Source: Marinomonas aquiplantarum (lineage in GTDB: Bacteria > Pseudomonadota > Gammaproteobacteria > Pseudomonadales > Marinomonadaceae). Taken from it: a stretch of 64,000 nucleotides of DNA. Shown in pieces: positions 9,456-17,400 of this stretch. The DNA is taken from NCBI RefSeq assembly GCF_003314975.1, contig NZ_QNRF01000003.1, forward strand, positions 248,001 to 312,000, given 5' to 3'. Numbering within the stretch: position 1 is the stretch's first letter; every line of letters begins with the position of its first letter. Below the pieces are notes generated by a model. It did not search any database. It had not been told where the DNA came from and saw only the letters and a list, made by a program, of their open reading frames with translations. The translations under genes were made by a program, and so were the position numbers.

Positions 9456-9707
9456 ATGGCTTTGTTGATCAATGAGCGTTGTATTAACTGCGACATGTGT
9501 GAACCAGAATGCCCTAATGACGCCATCAGCATGGGGCCAAAAATCTATCAAATCGCTCCTGAGAGATGCACGGAATGCGTGGGGCATTACGACCAACCGA
9601 CTTGTGTCGCGGTGTGTCCAATTGATTGTGTAAAACCCGATCCCAAAAGACAAGAAAGCGAAGCACAGCTCTACGAAAAATTTGTCGAGCTGCATTTTGA
9701 TATTTAA
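9456..9707 (+). CDS. yfhL: YfhL-type 2[4Fe-4S] ferredoxin
   Basis: This 83-residue ferredoxin carries two clusters. The first motif is C-x2-C-x2-C-x3-C in CINCDMCEPECP. The second is the longer C-x2-C-x8-C-x3-C of the YfhL/Allochromatium type (CTECVGHYDQPTCVAVC). Such ferredoxins have very low potentials. The start codon follows the trhP stop by one base with GGGA upstream, so the two genes are almost certainly co-transcribed and translationally coupled. Electron supply to TrhP or to its cluster repair is inferred from this context. Confidence 0.9.
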   Translation: MALLINERCINCDMCEPECPNDAISMGPKIYQIAPERCTECVGHYDQPTCVAVCPIDCVKPDPKRQESEAQLYEKFVELHFDI

Positions 9708-9750
9708 CCCAGCCTTGATGACTACCAAGCATCGGCTTTAAGCGATTTAT

Positions 9751-9775
9751 ACCAAGCTCAGCAATTGAGCTTGGT
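9751..9775. terminator. Convergent hairpin between yfhL and the FMN reductase
   Basis: A perfect 10-bp inverted repeat (ACCAAGCTCA and complement, 5-base loop) lies between the converging genes yfhL and the FMN reductase. There is no T-run, so terminator activity is likely but unproven. Confidence 0.5.
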
Positions 9776-9782
9776 TGGAGTA

Positions 9783-10445
9783 TTAAGGGGCGTTTCGTTG
9801 AGAAGGTTGACGAGTAAAAGCCTTCGCATGGGTGAACGGGTCTTCTATTTGACGTTGCTGGTGAGTCGCTTCTGCCCACCAAACCAGCTGATAAAAACTA
9901 CGGCCAAAATAATCAAACCAAGCACTCTGGTCTTCCCCCACTTGCAACGCACCATCGTCATGAAAGACTTCTTGCGCCTTAGGGATGTGAATCATTGCTG
10001 AGACCGACAAACAGCCCAATTCAGCCAAAAAGTTTCTCATGCCTAGCGCTGCTCGCATGCCACCCCACTGACCAGCCGAATAAGTCACAATGGCACTGGG
10101 TTTGTAGGAGAAAATCGAACTACCAAAATGGTTTAGCAAGTTCGCCAGCGCAGGACTCATAGAATGGTTGTATTCTGGGCTCACCATAATGTAGCCATCG
10201 GCAGCAGCAATCTTATCCGCCAAGTTATCTAAAGCCGTTGGCGCTTTGCCTTTCACATAGGCGAAGTGTGGTTTGAAAACAGGCTCCATTGGATAATCCA
10301 ACGCATCGATGAGTTCTACCTCATGGTCGGCAAAACGCTCTGCAAAGCAGTCTAAGCAAGCTTTGGCAACGCGTTCACCCAAACGTGCAGGTTTAGGTGG
10401 CGTACTGTTACGGACACTGCCAAGAAACACCAAAAACTTCATCAT
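9783..10445 (-). CDS. NAD(P)H-dependent FMN reductase family protein
   Basis: This 220-residue flavodoxin-fold protein has the family's FMN phosphate loop near the N-terminus (FLGSVRNSTPPKPARLGERV) and the SPEYNHSMSPALANLLNHF motif near residue 100 that binds the isoalloxazine ring. Such proteins reduce flavin, quinones or azo compounds with NAD(P)H. It lies 14 bp downstream of the TetR gene on the same strand, so it is probably co-regulated with it. The substrate is unknown; a role against reactive electrophiles or quinones is inferred from the TetR and AhpD-like neighbours. Confidence 0.85.
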   Translation of the reverse strand: MMKFLVFLGSVRNSTPPKPARLGERVAKACLDCFAERFADHEVELIDALDYPMEPVFKPHFAYVKGKAPTALDNLADKIAAADGYIMVSPEYNHSMSPALANLLNHFGSSIFSYKPSAIVTYSAGQWGGMRAALGMRNFLAELGCLSVSAMIHIPKAQEVFHDDGALQVGEDQSAWFDYFGRSFYQLVWWAEATHQQRQIEDPFTHAKAFTRQPSQRNAP

Positions 10446-10459
10446 TGAACTCCATTTAA

Positions 10460-11044
10460 TCAGCTCAGGGAATGTTCGAAAAAATCCTCGATCATCGCCT
10501 CTAAAATCTGAATATCATCACAGGTTTTAGCATAGACGCGCAAGCCCGTTATTTGAATTTGTAGCAATCTTGCCAGTTGTTGTGGGTCTTTCTGCGCAGA
10601 AACTTCATTTTGTTGTTGCGCTTCAGCCATAATCTTAGCAAAGGCATCTTCCACTCTTTTTAAAGCGGCCTTGGCTTGCTCAAACAAATCACCCTGCTCT
10701 TCCGTTAGCTCCGCCACGGTTTTTGCCAGTAAACACATACTGCTCGGAGCATTTTGACGTGATTCAATGACCACCAATCTCACAAAACGCTGTAACGCAT
10801 CGAGCGGTGAATCCGATTGCTCTCGTAATTGTTCAAGCTGATCTAGACTGACCTGTACGTAATAGTCAATCGCCGCCTTAAAGACCCCATCTTTACTACC
10901 GAATTCGGCATAAATACTTCCCGGGCGCATATCAATAGCGTCTTGGAGATGGCGCATCGACGTTGCGTGATAGCCTTTTCCCCAATACAAATTTGTTGCT
11001 TTTTCAATGACTTGCTGGCGATCAAACCTTGGCTTTTTACTCAC
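10460..11044 (-). CDS. TetR family transcriptional regulator
   Basis: This 194-residue repressor begins with a TetR helix-turn-helix (about residues 8-55: VIEKATNLYWGKGYHATSMR, then IDMRPGSIYAEFGSKDGVF). The helical C-terminal half is the ligand-binding and dimer domain. It is transcribed divergently from an AhpD-like gene, and the space between them carries two strong palindromes that are probable operators (see separate entry). The downstream FMN reductase gene shares its transcript. The ligand is unknown. Confidence 0.92.
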   Translation of the reverse strand: MSKKPRFDRQQVIEKATNLYWGKGYHATSMRHLQDAIDMRPGSIYAEFGSKDGVFKAAIDYYVQVSLDQLEQLREQSDSPLDALQRFVRLVVIESRQNAPSSMCLLAKTVAELTEEQGDLFEQAKAALKRVEDAFAKIMAEAQQQNEVSAQKDPQQLARLLQIQITGLRVYAKTCDDIQILEAMIEDFFEHSLS

Positions 11045-11069
11045 TTCATAACCTTATAAAAAAATATAA

Positions 11070-11108
11070 TTGAGCGAATGTTCAAATATATATTGAACGA
11101 TCGTTCAA
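11070..11108. promoter_or_regulatory. Two tandem TetR-type operator palindromes
   Basis: TTGAACGATCGTTCAA (11093-11108) is a perfect palindrome, extending by one base pair on each side. TTGAGCGAATGTTCAA (11070-11085) matches it at 13 of 16 positions. The two are 23 bp apart centre to centre and lie between the divergent TetR and AhpD-like genes, so the regulator could control both promoters. Confidence 0.8.
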
Positions 11109-11174
11109 TTAAAGTTAAATTGCTCATTACTTAAGCAAAGCACACTTTTCATTAACCAACCTAAGGCCGTAAAA

Positions 11175-11732
11175 ATGACCGAATTTACATTACATGACTT
11201 GGACTCCACTCCTGAAGGCAGCAAAGCCATTTTGGAAAATGCTGTAAAACAAATGGGAACCGTACCTAGCCTGTATGCAGTGATGGCAGAATCACCAGAG
11301 ATTCTTCAAGCCTATACGCAACTGCATCAAGCTTTCACAAACACCTCTTTTGATGCCGAAGAACTGACCGTTGTTTGGCAAACCATTAACGTTGAACACG
11401 AATGTCACTTCTGTGTTCCAGCACACACTGCTATTGCTCATTCTATGGGAGTGGACAAAGAGTTGATCGAAGCACTACGCAACAGCGAACCAATGCCCAC
11501 TGAAAAATTACAAGCGTTACAAGATTTGACGTTAACATTAGTCCGTAAACGTGGTTTTGCTTCTGATGAAGAATTAGCCGCTTTTTATGCCGCTGGCTAC
11601 GAGCCTAAGCAAGTGTTGGAAATCATCTTAGGATTGTCACAGAAAGTGATTAGTAACTATGTGAATCATGTCGCGAAAACCCCAGTTGATGAGATGTTCA
11701 AGCCGTTTGCATGGCGCAAAAAACAAGCTTAA
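11175..11732 (+). CDS. AhpD-like carboxymuconolactone decarboxylase family protein
   Basis: This 185-residue helical protein carries the AhpD-type motif, with a Glu, a CxxC and a His: EHECHFCVPAHTAIAH near residues 75-90. The two cysteines of CHFC would form the redox pair. AhpD-like proteins reduce alkyl peroxides or pass electrons to peroxiredoxins; others in the superfamily are carboxymuconolactone decarboxylases that lack the CxxC. With the divergent TetR and FMN reductase it probably forms a small stress-response locus. The peroxidase activity is inferred from the motif. Confidence 0.85.
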   Translation: MTEFTLHDLDSTPEGSKAILENAVKQMGTVPSLYAVMAESPEILQAYTQLHQAFTNTSFDAEELTVVWQTINVEHECHFCVPAHTAIAHSMGVDKELIEALRNSEPMPTEKLQALQDLTLTLVRKRGFASDEELAAFYAAGYEPKQVLEIILGLSQKVISNYVNHVAKTPVDEMFKPFAWRKKQA

Positions 11733-11750
11733 CGTCACCATTCTTTAGAC

Positions 11751-11783
11751 AAAAAAATAGGAGCCATGGGCTCCTATTTTTTT
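11751..11783. terminator. Bidirectional intrinsic terminator
   Basis: A perfect 15-bp inverted repeat (AAAAAAATAGGAGCC and its complement) around the 3-base loop ATG has A- and T-runs on both sides. It therefore serves both the AhpD-like gene and the converging methyltransferase gene. Confidence 0.9.
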
Positions 11784-11785
11784 AC

Positions 11786-12247
11786 CTAAAACCAGCGCCT
11801 AACGCGTGCGGAATATGAGTCAAACTCCTCGGCAAACTTTTCTTTCATATGCCGCTCTTCCGGCACGATCTGAAAGCGTGTCATATAGAACACAAAAGCA
11901 AAAATCCAAACCACCGCCAACAGATTCATTAAGTACCAAGCCACACCAATCAATAACAACACAAAACCTAGATAAATAGGGTTACGACTCACCCCAAACA
12001 CACCACAGCTGACTAAATGAGAAGATTGTTCAGGATAACGTGGGTCCAGCGTGGTTTTCGCTTGACGAAACGCTACCACCGACAGAATGATCAACGCCCC
12101 ACCAAGCAGAAAAAAACCACCAGCAACAAGCTTAGCCCAAGCAAAAGATAGAGAGACAGCAGGCATAAACACCGCCGTTACCCACATACCAACAAGACAG
12201 ATAAGCAGCAATAAAACAGGCGGAATACGCAACTCAAGTTTTGACAT
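11786..12247 (-). CDS. Isoprenylcysteine carboxyl methyltransferase (ICMT) family membrane protein
   Basis: This protein of 153 residues has four predicted membrane helices and the C-terminal signature of the ICMT/phospholipid methyltransferase family: GVFGVSRNPIYLGFVLLLIG near residue 90 and an Arg/Glu-rich EERHMKEKFAEEF tail, which bind S-adenosylmethionine in relatives. The methyl acceptor is unknown in bacteria. The ATG at 12247 was chosen because GGAG lies seven bases upstream; a TTG four codons earlier overlaps that ribosome site. Confidence 0.8.
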   Translation of the reverse strand: MSKLELRIPPVLLLLICLVGMWVTAVFMPAVSLSFAWAKLVAGGFFLLGGALIILSVVAFRQAKTTLDPRYPEQSSHLVSCGVFGVSRNPIYLGFVLLLIGVAWYLMNLLAVVWIFAFVFYMTRFQIVPEERHMKEKFAEEFDSYSARVRRWF

Positions 12248-12319
12248 ATTAAGCTCCAATGAACTGAGTCTAAATAGATGAAATGTGTTTATTCGGCCAC
12301 GCCAAGTAATCGGTTGAAT

Positions 12320-12682
12320 TTACTTTGGTCGATGCCCCAGTAAATACGCCGTCCAAGTTAAAAGACTAATAAAAACACACGCCGTTATGGCGATGAAAGC
12401 CAAGATGGCCCGCACCAAATCACTACCGTGCACATGGCCTTGCTCATTATCTTTTGCTAGCGAACTCAAACAATGTTTTGGGCCGTCTAACGGATAGAAG
12501 GTGAAATCGATGACCCGTTCCAAAAATCGCCAATAGTAATGGAACTGCTTGTTAGGGCTTCTATTGGCGAAGTAACCAACCCTCGCAGAGATGGTAATAT
12601 CAGGATCCCCTCCGGCAATGGCATTGCCAAGTTGATCAATGGCCACCAATACGTTCCACAACCATTTAGCGACGGCATCCAT
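12320..12682 (-). CDS. Hypothetical membrane-anchored protein
   Basis: I do not recognise this 120-residue protein. The N-terminal part is soluble and carries an aromatic and charged central segment (NKQFHYYWRFLERVIDFTF). The C-terminus holds one clear hydrophobic helix (about residues 88-112), so it is probably an inner membrane protein with a cytoplasmic N-terminus. It is a plausible gene because the reading frame fills the space between the ICMT-family and DUF1275 genes on the same strand. The first ATG is taken as the start; an upstream extension in this frame is not supported. Confidence 0.55.
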   Translation of the reverse strand: MDAVAKWLWNVLVAIDQLGNAIAGGDPDITISARVGYFANRSPNKQFHYYWRFLERVIDFTFYPLDGPKHCLSSLAKDNEQGHVHGSDLVRAILAFIAITACVFISLLTWTAYLLGHRPK

Positions 12683-12779
12683 AGTTTATCCCTCGGCACA
12701 CTTGATGGATGATAAAAGCAACATAACACTAATACTAGTCTACTCAAGGGCACTCTTGCTTAAAAAACAAGCGATTCTT

Positions 12780-13463
12780 TTATGCTGATTGGCGGGTCAT
12801 ATAGACACGATAAATAAACGCCATCAGCAAACAACTTGCCGCAGGAAATAAAAGCGCCATAAATTGAAACGACTCATACAATAAAGCCCCAATGGCACCG
12901 CCAGAAACAAAGCCAATGATGATGTACAGGAACAGCTGAACCTTACGTTTATCAAGCGCTTCCCCCCTGATACACTTACCCAGCATAATGCCCAAATCGG
13001 TAAAAATCCCCGTTACGTGAGTGGTTCTGATAATGGCGCCGCTGTAAGTCGTGGCTAAAGCATTTTGCAAACCACAGGCCGCCGACGCAAAAAAATGCCC
13101 ATAAAAAGAACCGTTCGATAACAGAAATAAAGAGACAAGTAACAAGATGGCTTCTAGGAACAAGGCCGTATCATAATGCCGTCCCAATTTAAGGCTTGCC
13201 CCGTGTAAAAGAACACCTGACAACACTGAGCCTAGTAAAAAGGAGAAAAGCACACCGAGCAGATGCAAACTGGTTTGAAAAGAAGAATAGAAAAAGCCTG
13301 TACCAAGCAAGGTTGCCGTGCCCGACAAATGCGACACTGACTGATGATCAAAACTCAGCAAACCAATGGCGTTCACACAGCCAGCCACCAGAGCCAGAAA
13401 AAAGGCACCTACCTCTACCCATCTCGGTAATTGTGAAATCAAGGCTGAAAGACTCCTATACAA
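12780..13463 (-). CDS. DUF1275 (YoaK-type) membrane protein
   Basis: This 227-residue, six-helix membrane protein belongs to the DUF1275/YoaK family. Typical features are the first helix LVAGCVNAIGLLSF followed by SVSHLSGTATLLG, and AACGLQNALATTYSGAIIRTTHVTGIFTDLGIMLG in the middle, cited here only as a conserved block near residues 125-160. Function is unknown. The given TTG start has a poor ribosome site; a TTG at 13442, with AGGAG upstream, is an equally good choice and would remove seven residues. Confidence 0.85.
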   Translation of the reverse strand: MYRSLSALISQLPRWVEVGAFFLALVAGCVNAIGLLSFDHQSVSHLSGTATLLGTGFFYSSFQTSLHLLGVLFSFLLGSVLSGVLLHGASLKLGRHYDTALFLEAILLLVSLFLLSNGSFYGHFFASAACGLQNALATTYSGAIIRTTHVTGIFTDLGIMLGKCIRGEALDKRKVQLFLYIIIGFVSGGAIGALLYESFQFMALLFPAASCLLMAFIYRVYMTRQSA

Positions 13464-13605
13464 CTCACATCATTCTAAGTGAATAAGCCATAAACTACCG
13501 CCAGATCTGGCTTCGAACACCACTTCTCATATTCTCTGCGATGTACTTTCGTTGCTGTTTCAGACAGAGAAGAACAAGGTTCTTACTAACAAAACAAGTA
13601 ATGGG

Positions 13606-14226
13606 TTACGACAAACGTTCACTAAGCGCTAATTTGATCCCAAGTGCTGCAAAGCTTGAAGCAAAAAACTTCTGCATAGCCAGACTCGCCTTTTCAGACT
13701 TCACAATAAACGCACTGAACGTTCCCGATAAAAAACCATAAAAAAGAAAAACGACAAACGTCATCAACATAAAAATAGAGCCGAGAGCCAGCATGTTCAT
13801 GAACACACTTTGTGTTACATTGGGAATAAATTGAGGCAAAAAGGCCAAGAAGAAAATAGACAATTTAGGGTTTAAAATATTCAACAGAAAACCCTTCATA
13901 ATAAGTCCACGATACTTAGTCGCAGCTTGCGCTTCATTAACAGACAGAGGCGAAGAAGCACGCCACATTTGCCACGCCAGATACAGTAAATACATGGCAC
14001 CAGCATACTTAACGACCTGAAAAGCGAGCGTACTGGTGTGAAAAATTGCCGCTAACCCAAACGAACTGGCTAATAAAGCAGGAAGAATGCCCAAGGTACA
14101 ACCCAAAGCGGCAAAAAAACTGGCTCGTTTCCCCACAAAAAGCCCAATCGCCACAGTATACAAAACACCCGTCCCTGGCATTAGCACAACCACCAAAGAC
14201 GTCAGTAAAAACTCAATCGAAATCAT
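13606..14226 (-). CDS. LysE/RhtB family amino-acid exporter
   Basis: This 206-residue, six-helix protein has the conserved LysE-family N-terminus (VVLMPGTGVLYTVAIGLFVG) and the internal motif FLLNILNPKLSIFFLAFLPQF near residue 115. Members export amino acids or related compounds such as homoserine lactone precursors. A second, distinct member lies at 37.3-38.0 kb. The substrate cannot be assigned from sequence. Confidence 0.9.
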   Translation of the reverse strand: MISIEFLLTSLVVVLMPGTGVLYTVAIGLFVGKRASFFAALGCTLGILPALLASSFGLAAIFHTSTLAFQVVKYAGAMYLLYLAWQMWRASSPLSVNEAQAATKYRGLIMKGFLLNILNPKLSIFFLAFLPQFIPNVTQSVFMNMLALGSIFMLMTFVVFLFYGFLSGTFSAFIVKSEKASLAMQKFFASSFAALGIKLALSERLS

Positions 14227-14267
14227 ATTCTCATTCCTTTTCGTTGAAAGACAAACTCACTCGTTAT

Positions 14268-14708
14268 TTAAACGTCTTCATGGTCCCTAGGAATTGACTC
14301 TAAATCCGGCGCCAAAAAATGCCTTCTTGCCTGATCCGAGAACAAGAGCTCAGCTGAGTAATGACTCAGCATGATATTTGAATCCAGTAATACGGTATTT
14401 TGTTGAATAAAATCTTTTGCGCAATCAGCAGACTCTGTCTGGTGCATAAAATGATGGACAGCATAAATCCAAGCTTGCGTCATCGTCTCGTGATACTTAA
14501 CACTAGGATCTATCCCTGCATGTATTAAAAGGGCATGTAAGGCCGACTTCATTGAACGGATAGCCGAATCCGTATGTTGATCCTCTACCAGATACACATA
14601 GGCCAATCGAATGTGAGCAGCATGGTCAAAGTCTGGAATAGGAAAGTCACAAGAGGCGACAGAGTCTCTGAACGCCCTATCGTCATCACTTAGCTTAAAA
14701 TCGTTCAT
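14268..14708 (-). CDS. Conserved hypothetical protein
   Basis: This helical, soluble protein of about 146 residues has an N-terminal segment FDHAAHIRLAYVYLVEDQ and a His-rich middle (YAVHHFMHQTESA). I cannot assign it a family with confidence. The clustered His could bind metal. The ATG at 14708 has GGGAGG at an ideal distance; the longer reading frame from 14750 has no such site. It lies between a LysE-type exporter and a GFA-type enzyme on the same strand. Confidence 0.6.
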   Translation of the reverse strand: MNDFKLSDDDRAFRDSVASCDFPIPDFDHAAHIRLAYVYLVEDQHTDSAIRSMKSALHALLIHAGIDPSVKYHETMTQAWIYAVHHFMHQTESADCAKDFIQQNTVLLDSNIMLSHYSAELLFSDQARRHFLAPDLESIPRDHEDV

Positions 14709-14790
14709 ATTGCCTCCCAAATGATCGACACAAACCACTAAATTACACATTTACGGGTGGCTAAAACACCTAACTCATAACCACTCAATA

Positions 14791-14822
14791 AAGTACTAAA
14801 AGCCACAGAGCTTTAGTACTTA
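14791..14822. terminator. Hairpin between the GFA-family gene and the hypothetical gene
   Basis: AAGTACTAAAAGC and GCTTTAGTACTT form a 12-bp stem with one bulged A and a 6-base loop. It lies 17 bp after the GFA-family stop codon on the minus strand. The T-run after it is short, so its strength is uncertain. Confidence 0.55.
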
Positions 14823-14838
14823 GTCTTTCACCTGTCTT

Positions 14839-15294
14839 TTAGCCTTGCTTTTGCGCGTATGCTTGAAGCAACTCAGGAAAGGCTTCCTGTGGTGGGAACT
14901 GACTAAAACTGTGTTCTGCACCGGTCACTGCCCACGCCAACTTTTCATCCGTGTAGGTTTCAACAAATGGTTGATAGCTTCCTGCGTCGTCTAACATGGT
15001 TGAACGCACATTGACAAAATCATCCATTCCTTCTGGGCGAGTAAATAACCAACTCATACAGTGCCCGCAGAAAAAATGACGCGTGCTGCCGTGCAGTCCA
15101 CCAATCACAGGCTCCCCTGCCGTAATCGAAAACGCAGCACTTGGAAATAACGAACTCAAGCTAAATGCACTCGCCGTCATTTGCTGACAGCCTGTACAAT
15201 GACAAGCCATAGTAATCATTGGCTTAGCATTTATTTCAAATGTGACCTGACCGCAACGGCAATGTCCCTTAACTTTATGAGATGTACTGTTCAC
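14839..15294 (-). CDS. GFA / CENP-V family zinc protein
   Basis: This 151-residue protein belongs to the glutathione-dependent formaldehyde-activating (GFA) family. The zinc ligands are visible as CRCG near residue 12, CHCTGC near 31 and FFCGHCMSW near 75. Only a few members have the formaldehyde-glutathione activity, so the name describes a fold. It lies next to the accessory region and a second, divergent GFA protein occurs at 16.2 kb. Confidence 0.85.
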   Translation of the reverse strand: MNSTSHKVKGHCRCGQVTFEINAKPMITMACHCTGCQQMTASAFSLSSLFPSAAFSITAGEPVIGGLHGSTRHFFCGHCMSWLFTRPEGMDDFVNVRSTMLDDAGSYQPFVETYTDEKLAWAVTGAEHSFSQFPPQEAFPELLQAYAQKQG

Positions 15295-15360
15295 GTTACT
15301 CTACCTCCAAATGTAAAATCGTTAGCGCTTACTCCATCCCGAACCAAAAATTGCAAACGA

Positions 15361-15476
15361 GATACTGAAAAATAAATCCCTTTTAATCCGAAATTTTGAG
15401 CACCCCCTTTAATCCCCCTTACCAAGGGGATTAAAGGGGGTTGCGAAGCGGATTAATACGCCGTTGGCTTAAGTGC
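15361..15476. repeat. Dispersed palindromic repeat R1, copy 1
   Basis: A segment of about 116 bp that recurs at 16684-16800 with few differences. Its core is a perfect inverted repeat, CCCCCTTTAATCCCC with its complement, around CTTACCAA. The flanks (ATCCGAAATTTTGAGCA on one side and GCGGATTAATACGCCGTTGG on the other) are shared as well. It looks like a REP/BIME-type intergenic element with no coding content. Confidence 0.85.
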
Positions 15477-15489
15477 AAAAATACAGTTG

Positions 15490-16125
15490 TTATTTGTCCC
15501 GTTTTAAAGCTTTGTTAGGCAATTTCCTTCTCAAAAAGTACCCAAAATAAATAAACCATGAATACAGTATAAACTCCAAAACGCGCTGATTTAACCCTAC
15601 TGTGTTTGAACTTGGATCTAAATTGATCAAGGCGAACACAGCGAGTATCCCTGCCACATAACCAGTGTATCTAAATGTCCTTGATTTGGACCATGACTTA
15701 GAAGCTGAAGATATACAGAATATGGCGAGAATCCCGCATAGATAGCCTGGAAAAGCCGATGCCATATGAATCATGTGAGACAGTGTTGCTACATCAGGTT
15801 CACACTCAAAATCACATGGGAAAAAAGCCGCAACACCAAGACTAACACCATAGACTGCTACCAAAATAAGTCCAATGGTATTCCACTTTGTACGAGGCAA
15901 TACGGAATAACTAACAAAGACAAAACCAAGCAAGAACAATTCAGTAGGGATAAAGCCTAAATAGTTCACGTAATCCCCATAGGGCGACCCAGTTGCCCCC
16001 AATTCACTTATAAATTGAGCAACATGACTGTAATCTGGATAAAAGTGACCAGCTATAAAAATAGTACTGACAAACCAAAGAAAGCTAAATACAGGTAAAG
16101 CGAGAAGAAAATATCGACGGTTCAA
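15490..16125 (-). CDS. DUF998 family membrane protein
   Basis: This 211-residue protein has six hydrophobic helices and the DUF998 hallmarks: a GHFYPDYSHVAQFISELGA block after helix 1 and FFPCDFECEP near residue 105. Its function is unknown. The C-terminus (PNKALKR) is encoded by GCCTAACAAAGCTTTAAAACG, which resembles the left half of an attC site. Proteins of integron cassettes often end this way because the stop lies within attC. Repeat copy R1-1 follows directly, so the rest of that attC may have been replaced. Confidence 0.8.
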   Translation of the reverse strand: MNRRYFLLALPVFSFLWFVSTIFIAGHFYPDYSHVAQFISELGATGSPYGDYVNYLGFIPTELFLLGFVFVSYSVLPRTKWNTIGLILVAVYGVSLGVAAFFPCDFECEPDVATLSHMIHMASAFPGYLCGILAIFCISSASKSWSKSRTFRYTGYVAGILAVFALINLDPSSNTVGLNQRVLEFILYSWFIYFGYFLRRKLPNKALKRDK

Positions 16126-16205
16126 CGTGCCCTTCCTTGTTTGACTATGAGTATCTCAGCGAGCTGACGAAAACGTTTATGCGTTAATTGGACACATACA
16201 TAATG

Positions 16206-16616
16206 CTAACTTGCCCTATTTGGTTCAAAACCATCATATCTAGGTAATTCTGCATCCAAATTATCCCAGTTTGCTTTAGATGATACGAAGTTATGAGATG
16301 CCGGTCTTTCTTTAATGTCTGTATCTAAAATACCAAGGCGAATTCTAAGTTTTGTCGGGTTGTCTGAGTTTGAGCTAAAAACCGGAGAAGCGCACACAGA
16401 GCAAAAATGCCTTAACTTACCCTCTTTAAATTTGAAGTGACTAAGTTTATTTTCTGGGTCTAAGACATTGAAGTCTTCTGTGTTTACGAACCCATTTGTA
16501 GCGTATGCCGTACCACTATTTTTACGACACAATGAACAATGACAGTGAATTATGTTATCAATTGAACCCTTAAGTTCAACTTTAATTGCCCCACATAGGC
16601 AAGAGCCCTTGTACAT
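16206..16616 (-). CDS. GFA-family zinc protein (possible decayed cassette)
   Basis: This 136-residue GFA-fold protein has the zinc motifs CLCG near residue 6, CHCSLCRK near 25 and a FCSVCASPVF block near 70. It differs clearly from the GFA protein at 14.8 kb, so the two are not a recent duplication. GFA-type genes are common cargo of integron cassettes and other mobile regions. It is flanked by DUF998 and the R1 repeat. Activity on formaldehyde adducts is not demonstrated for this type. Confidence 0.82.
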   Translation of the reverse strand: MYKGSCLCGAIKVELKGSIDNIIHCHCSLCRKNSGTAYATNGFVNTEDFNVLDPENKLSHFKFKEGKLRHFCSVCASPVFSSNSDNPTKLRIRLGILDTDIKERPASHNFVSSKANWDNLDAELPRYDGFEPNRAS

Positions 16617-16683
16617 GAATAGATCCTTTCAATCAGAGAGTCGGAGTATGATTTGTTTAATTTTACTCTGAACCTGATTATTC

Positions 16684-16800
16684 GATACTGAAAAATAATT
16701 CCCCTTTAATCCGAAATTTTGAGCACCCCCTTTAATCCCCCTTACCAAGGGGGATTAAAGGGGGTTGCGAAGCGGATTAATACGCCGTTGGCTAAAGTAC
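16684..16800. repeat. Dispersed palindromic repeat R1, copy 2
   Basis: Second copy of the ~116-bp repeat seen at 15361-15476, with the same palindromic core (here CCCCCTTTAATCCCCC with complement) and the same flanks. It separates the GNAT gene from the GFA-family gene and is preceded by a copy of the ACTCTGA repeat. Confidence 0.85.
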
Positions 16801-16817
16801 AAATTCCCGATCATTTA

Positions 16818-17249
16818 TTAAATCGCCTTGTCGTAAACATGAGACGTTTTAGCACAACGGAACCCCATCGCTGCGTAAAAAAGATGAGAAGCTTCACGCG
16901 ATACGTTTGATCTCACGACGATTTTTGCTAAGCCCTGCTCTTTCGCCCAATCCTCAGCAGCAGAGACCAAAGCCTTGGCAATGCCATGGCGACGATAGCT
17001 TTCACCCACCACCAAACCCGTAATTTCAGCCTTATAACCCGATTCAAGAAACAAACGCTTTTCTACTACCAACCAAGCGGACACTTTGCCCTCACACACA
17101 GCCACAAAGACTTGATGAAAAGCTGAGTGGACTAGGGATTTCAACCAGAGTGTCGTTTCTTCTCGATTCGCTTCATAACCTAATGCTTGGGTTAGATACA
17201 TGATGTCATCAGCATCTTTTAATCTGGCAGGAATGATTTCTAAAAGCAC
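16818..17249 (-). CDS. GNAT family N-acetyltransferase
   Basis: This 143-residue protein has the GNAT fold. Motif A, which binds the acetyl-CoA pyrophosphate, is ITGLVVGESYRRHGIAKAL near residues 75-93, and the C-terminal SHLFYAAMGF is motif B. The acceptor is unknown; many GNATs carried in cassettes acetylate drugs or toxins, but nothing in this sequence shows that. It lies in the accessory region between R1 copy 2 and a degenerate attC-like sequence. Confidence 0.85.
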   Translation of the reverse strand: MLLEIIPARLKDADDIMYLTQALGYEANREETTLWLKSLVHSAFHQVFVAVCEGKVSAWLVVEKRLFLESGYKAEITGLVVGESYRRHGIAKALVSAAEDWAKEQGLAKIVVRSNVSREASHLFYAAMGFRCAKTSHVYDKAI

Positions 17250-17400
17250 GGGGGTAAGCCTTTAATGTGGGTGGGATTGGGTTGGGTTCGATTTTACTCT
17301 GATTATGTCCTGTAGCGAAGTAAGCGGAGCGGTGTTAATGTTTGAGCGCAGCAAGCTACACAAAATTGCGTAGTGCACATCGTCTATCTGAAGCAGCTTA

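Noticed and set aside
16719-16910. 63-codon plus-strand frame
   Set aside because: It lies inside repeat R1 copy 2 and the antisense of the GNAT gene.
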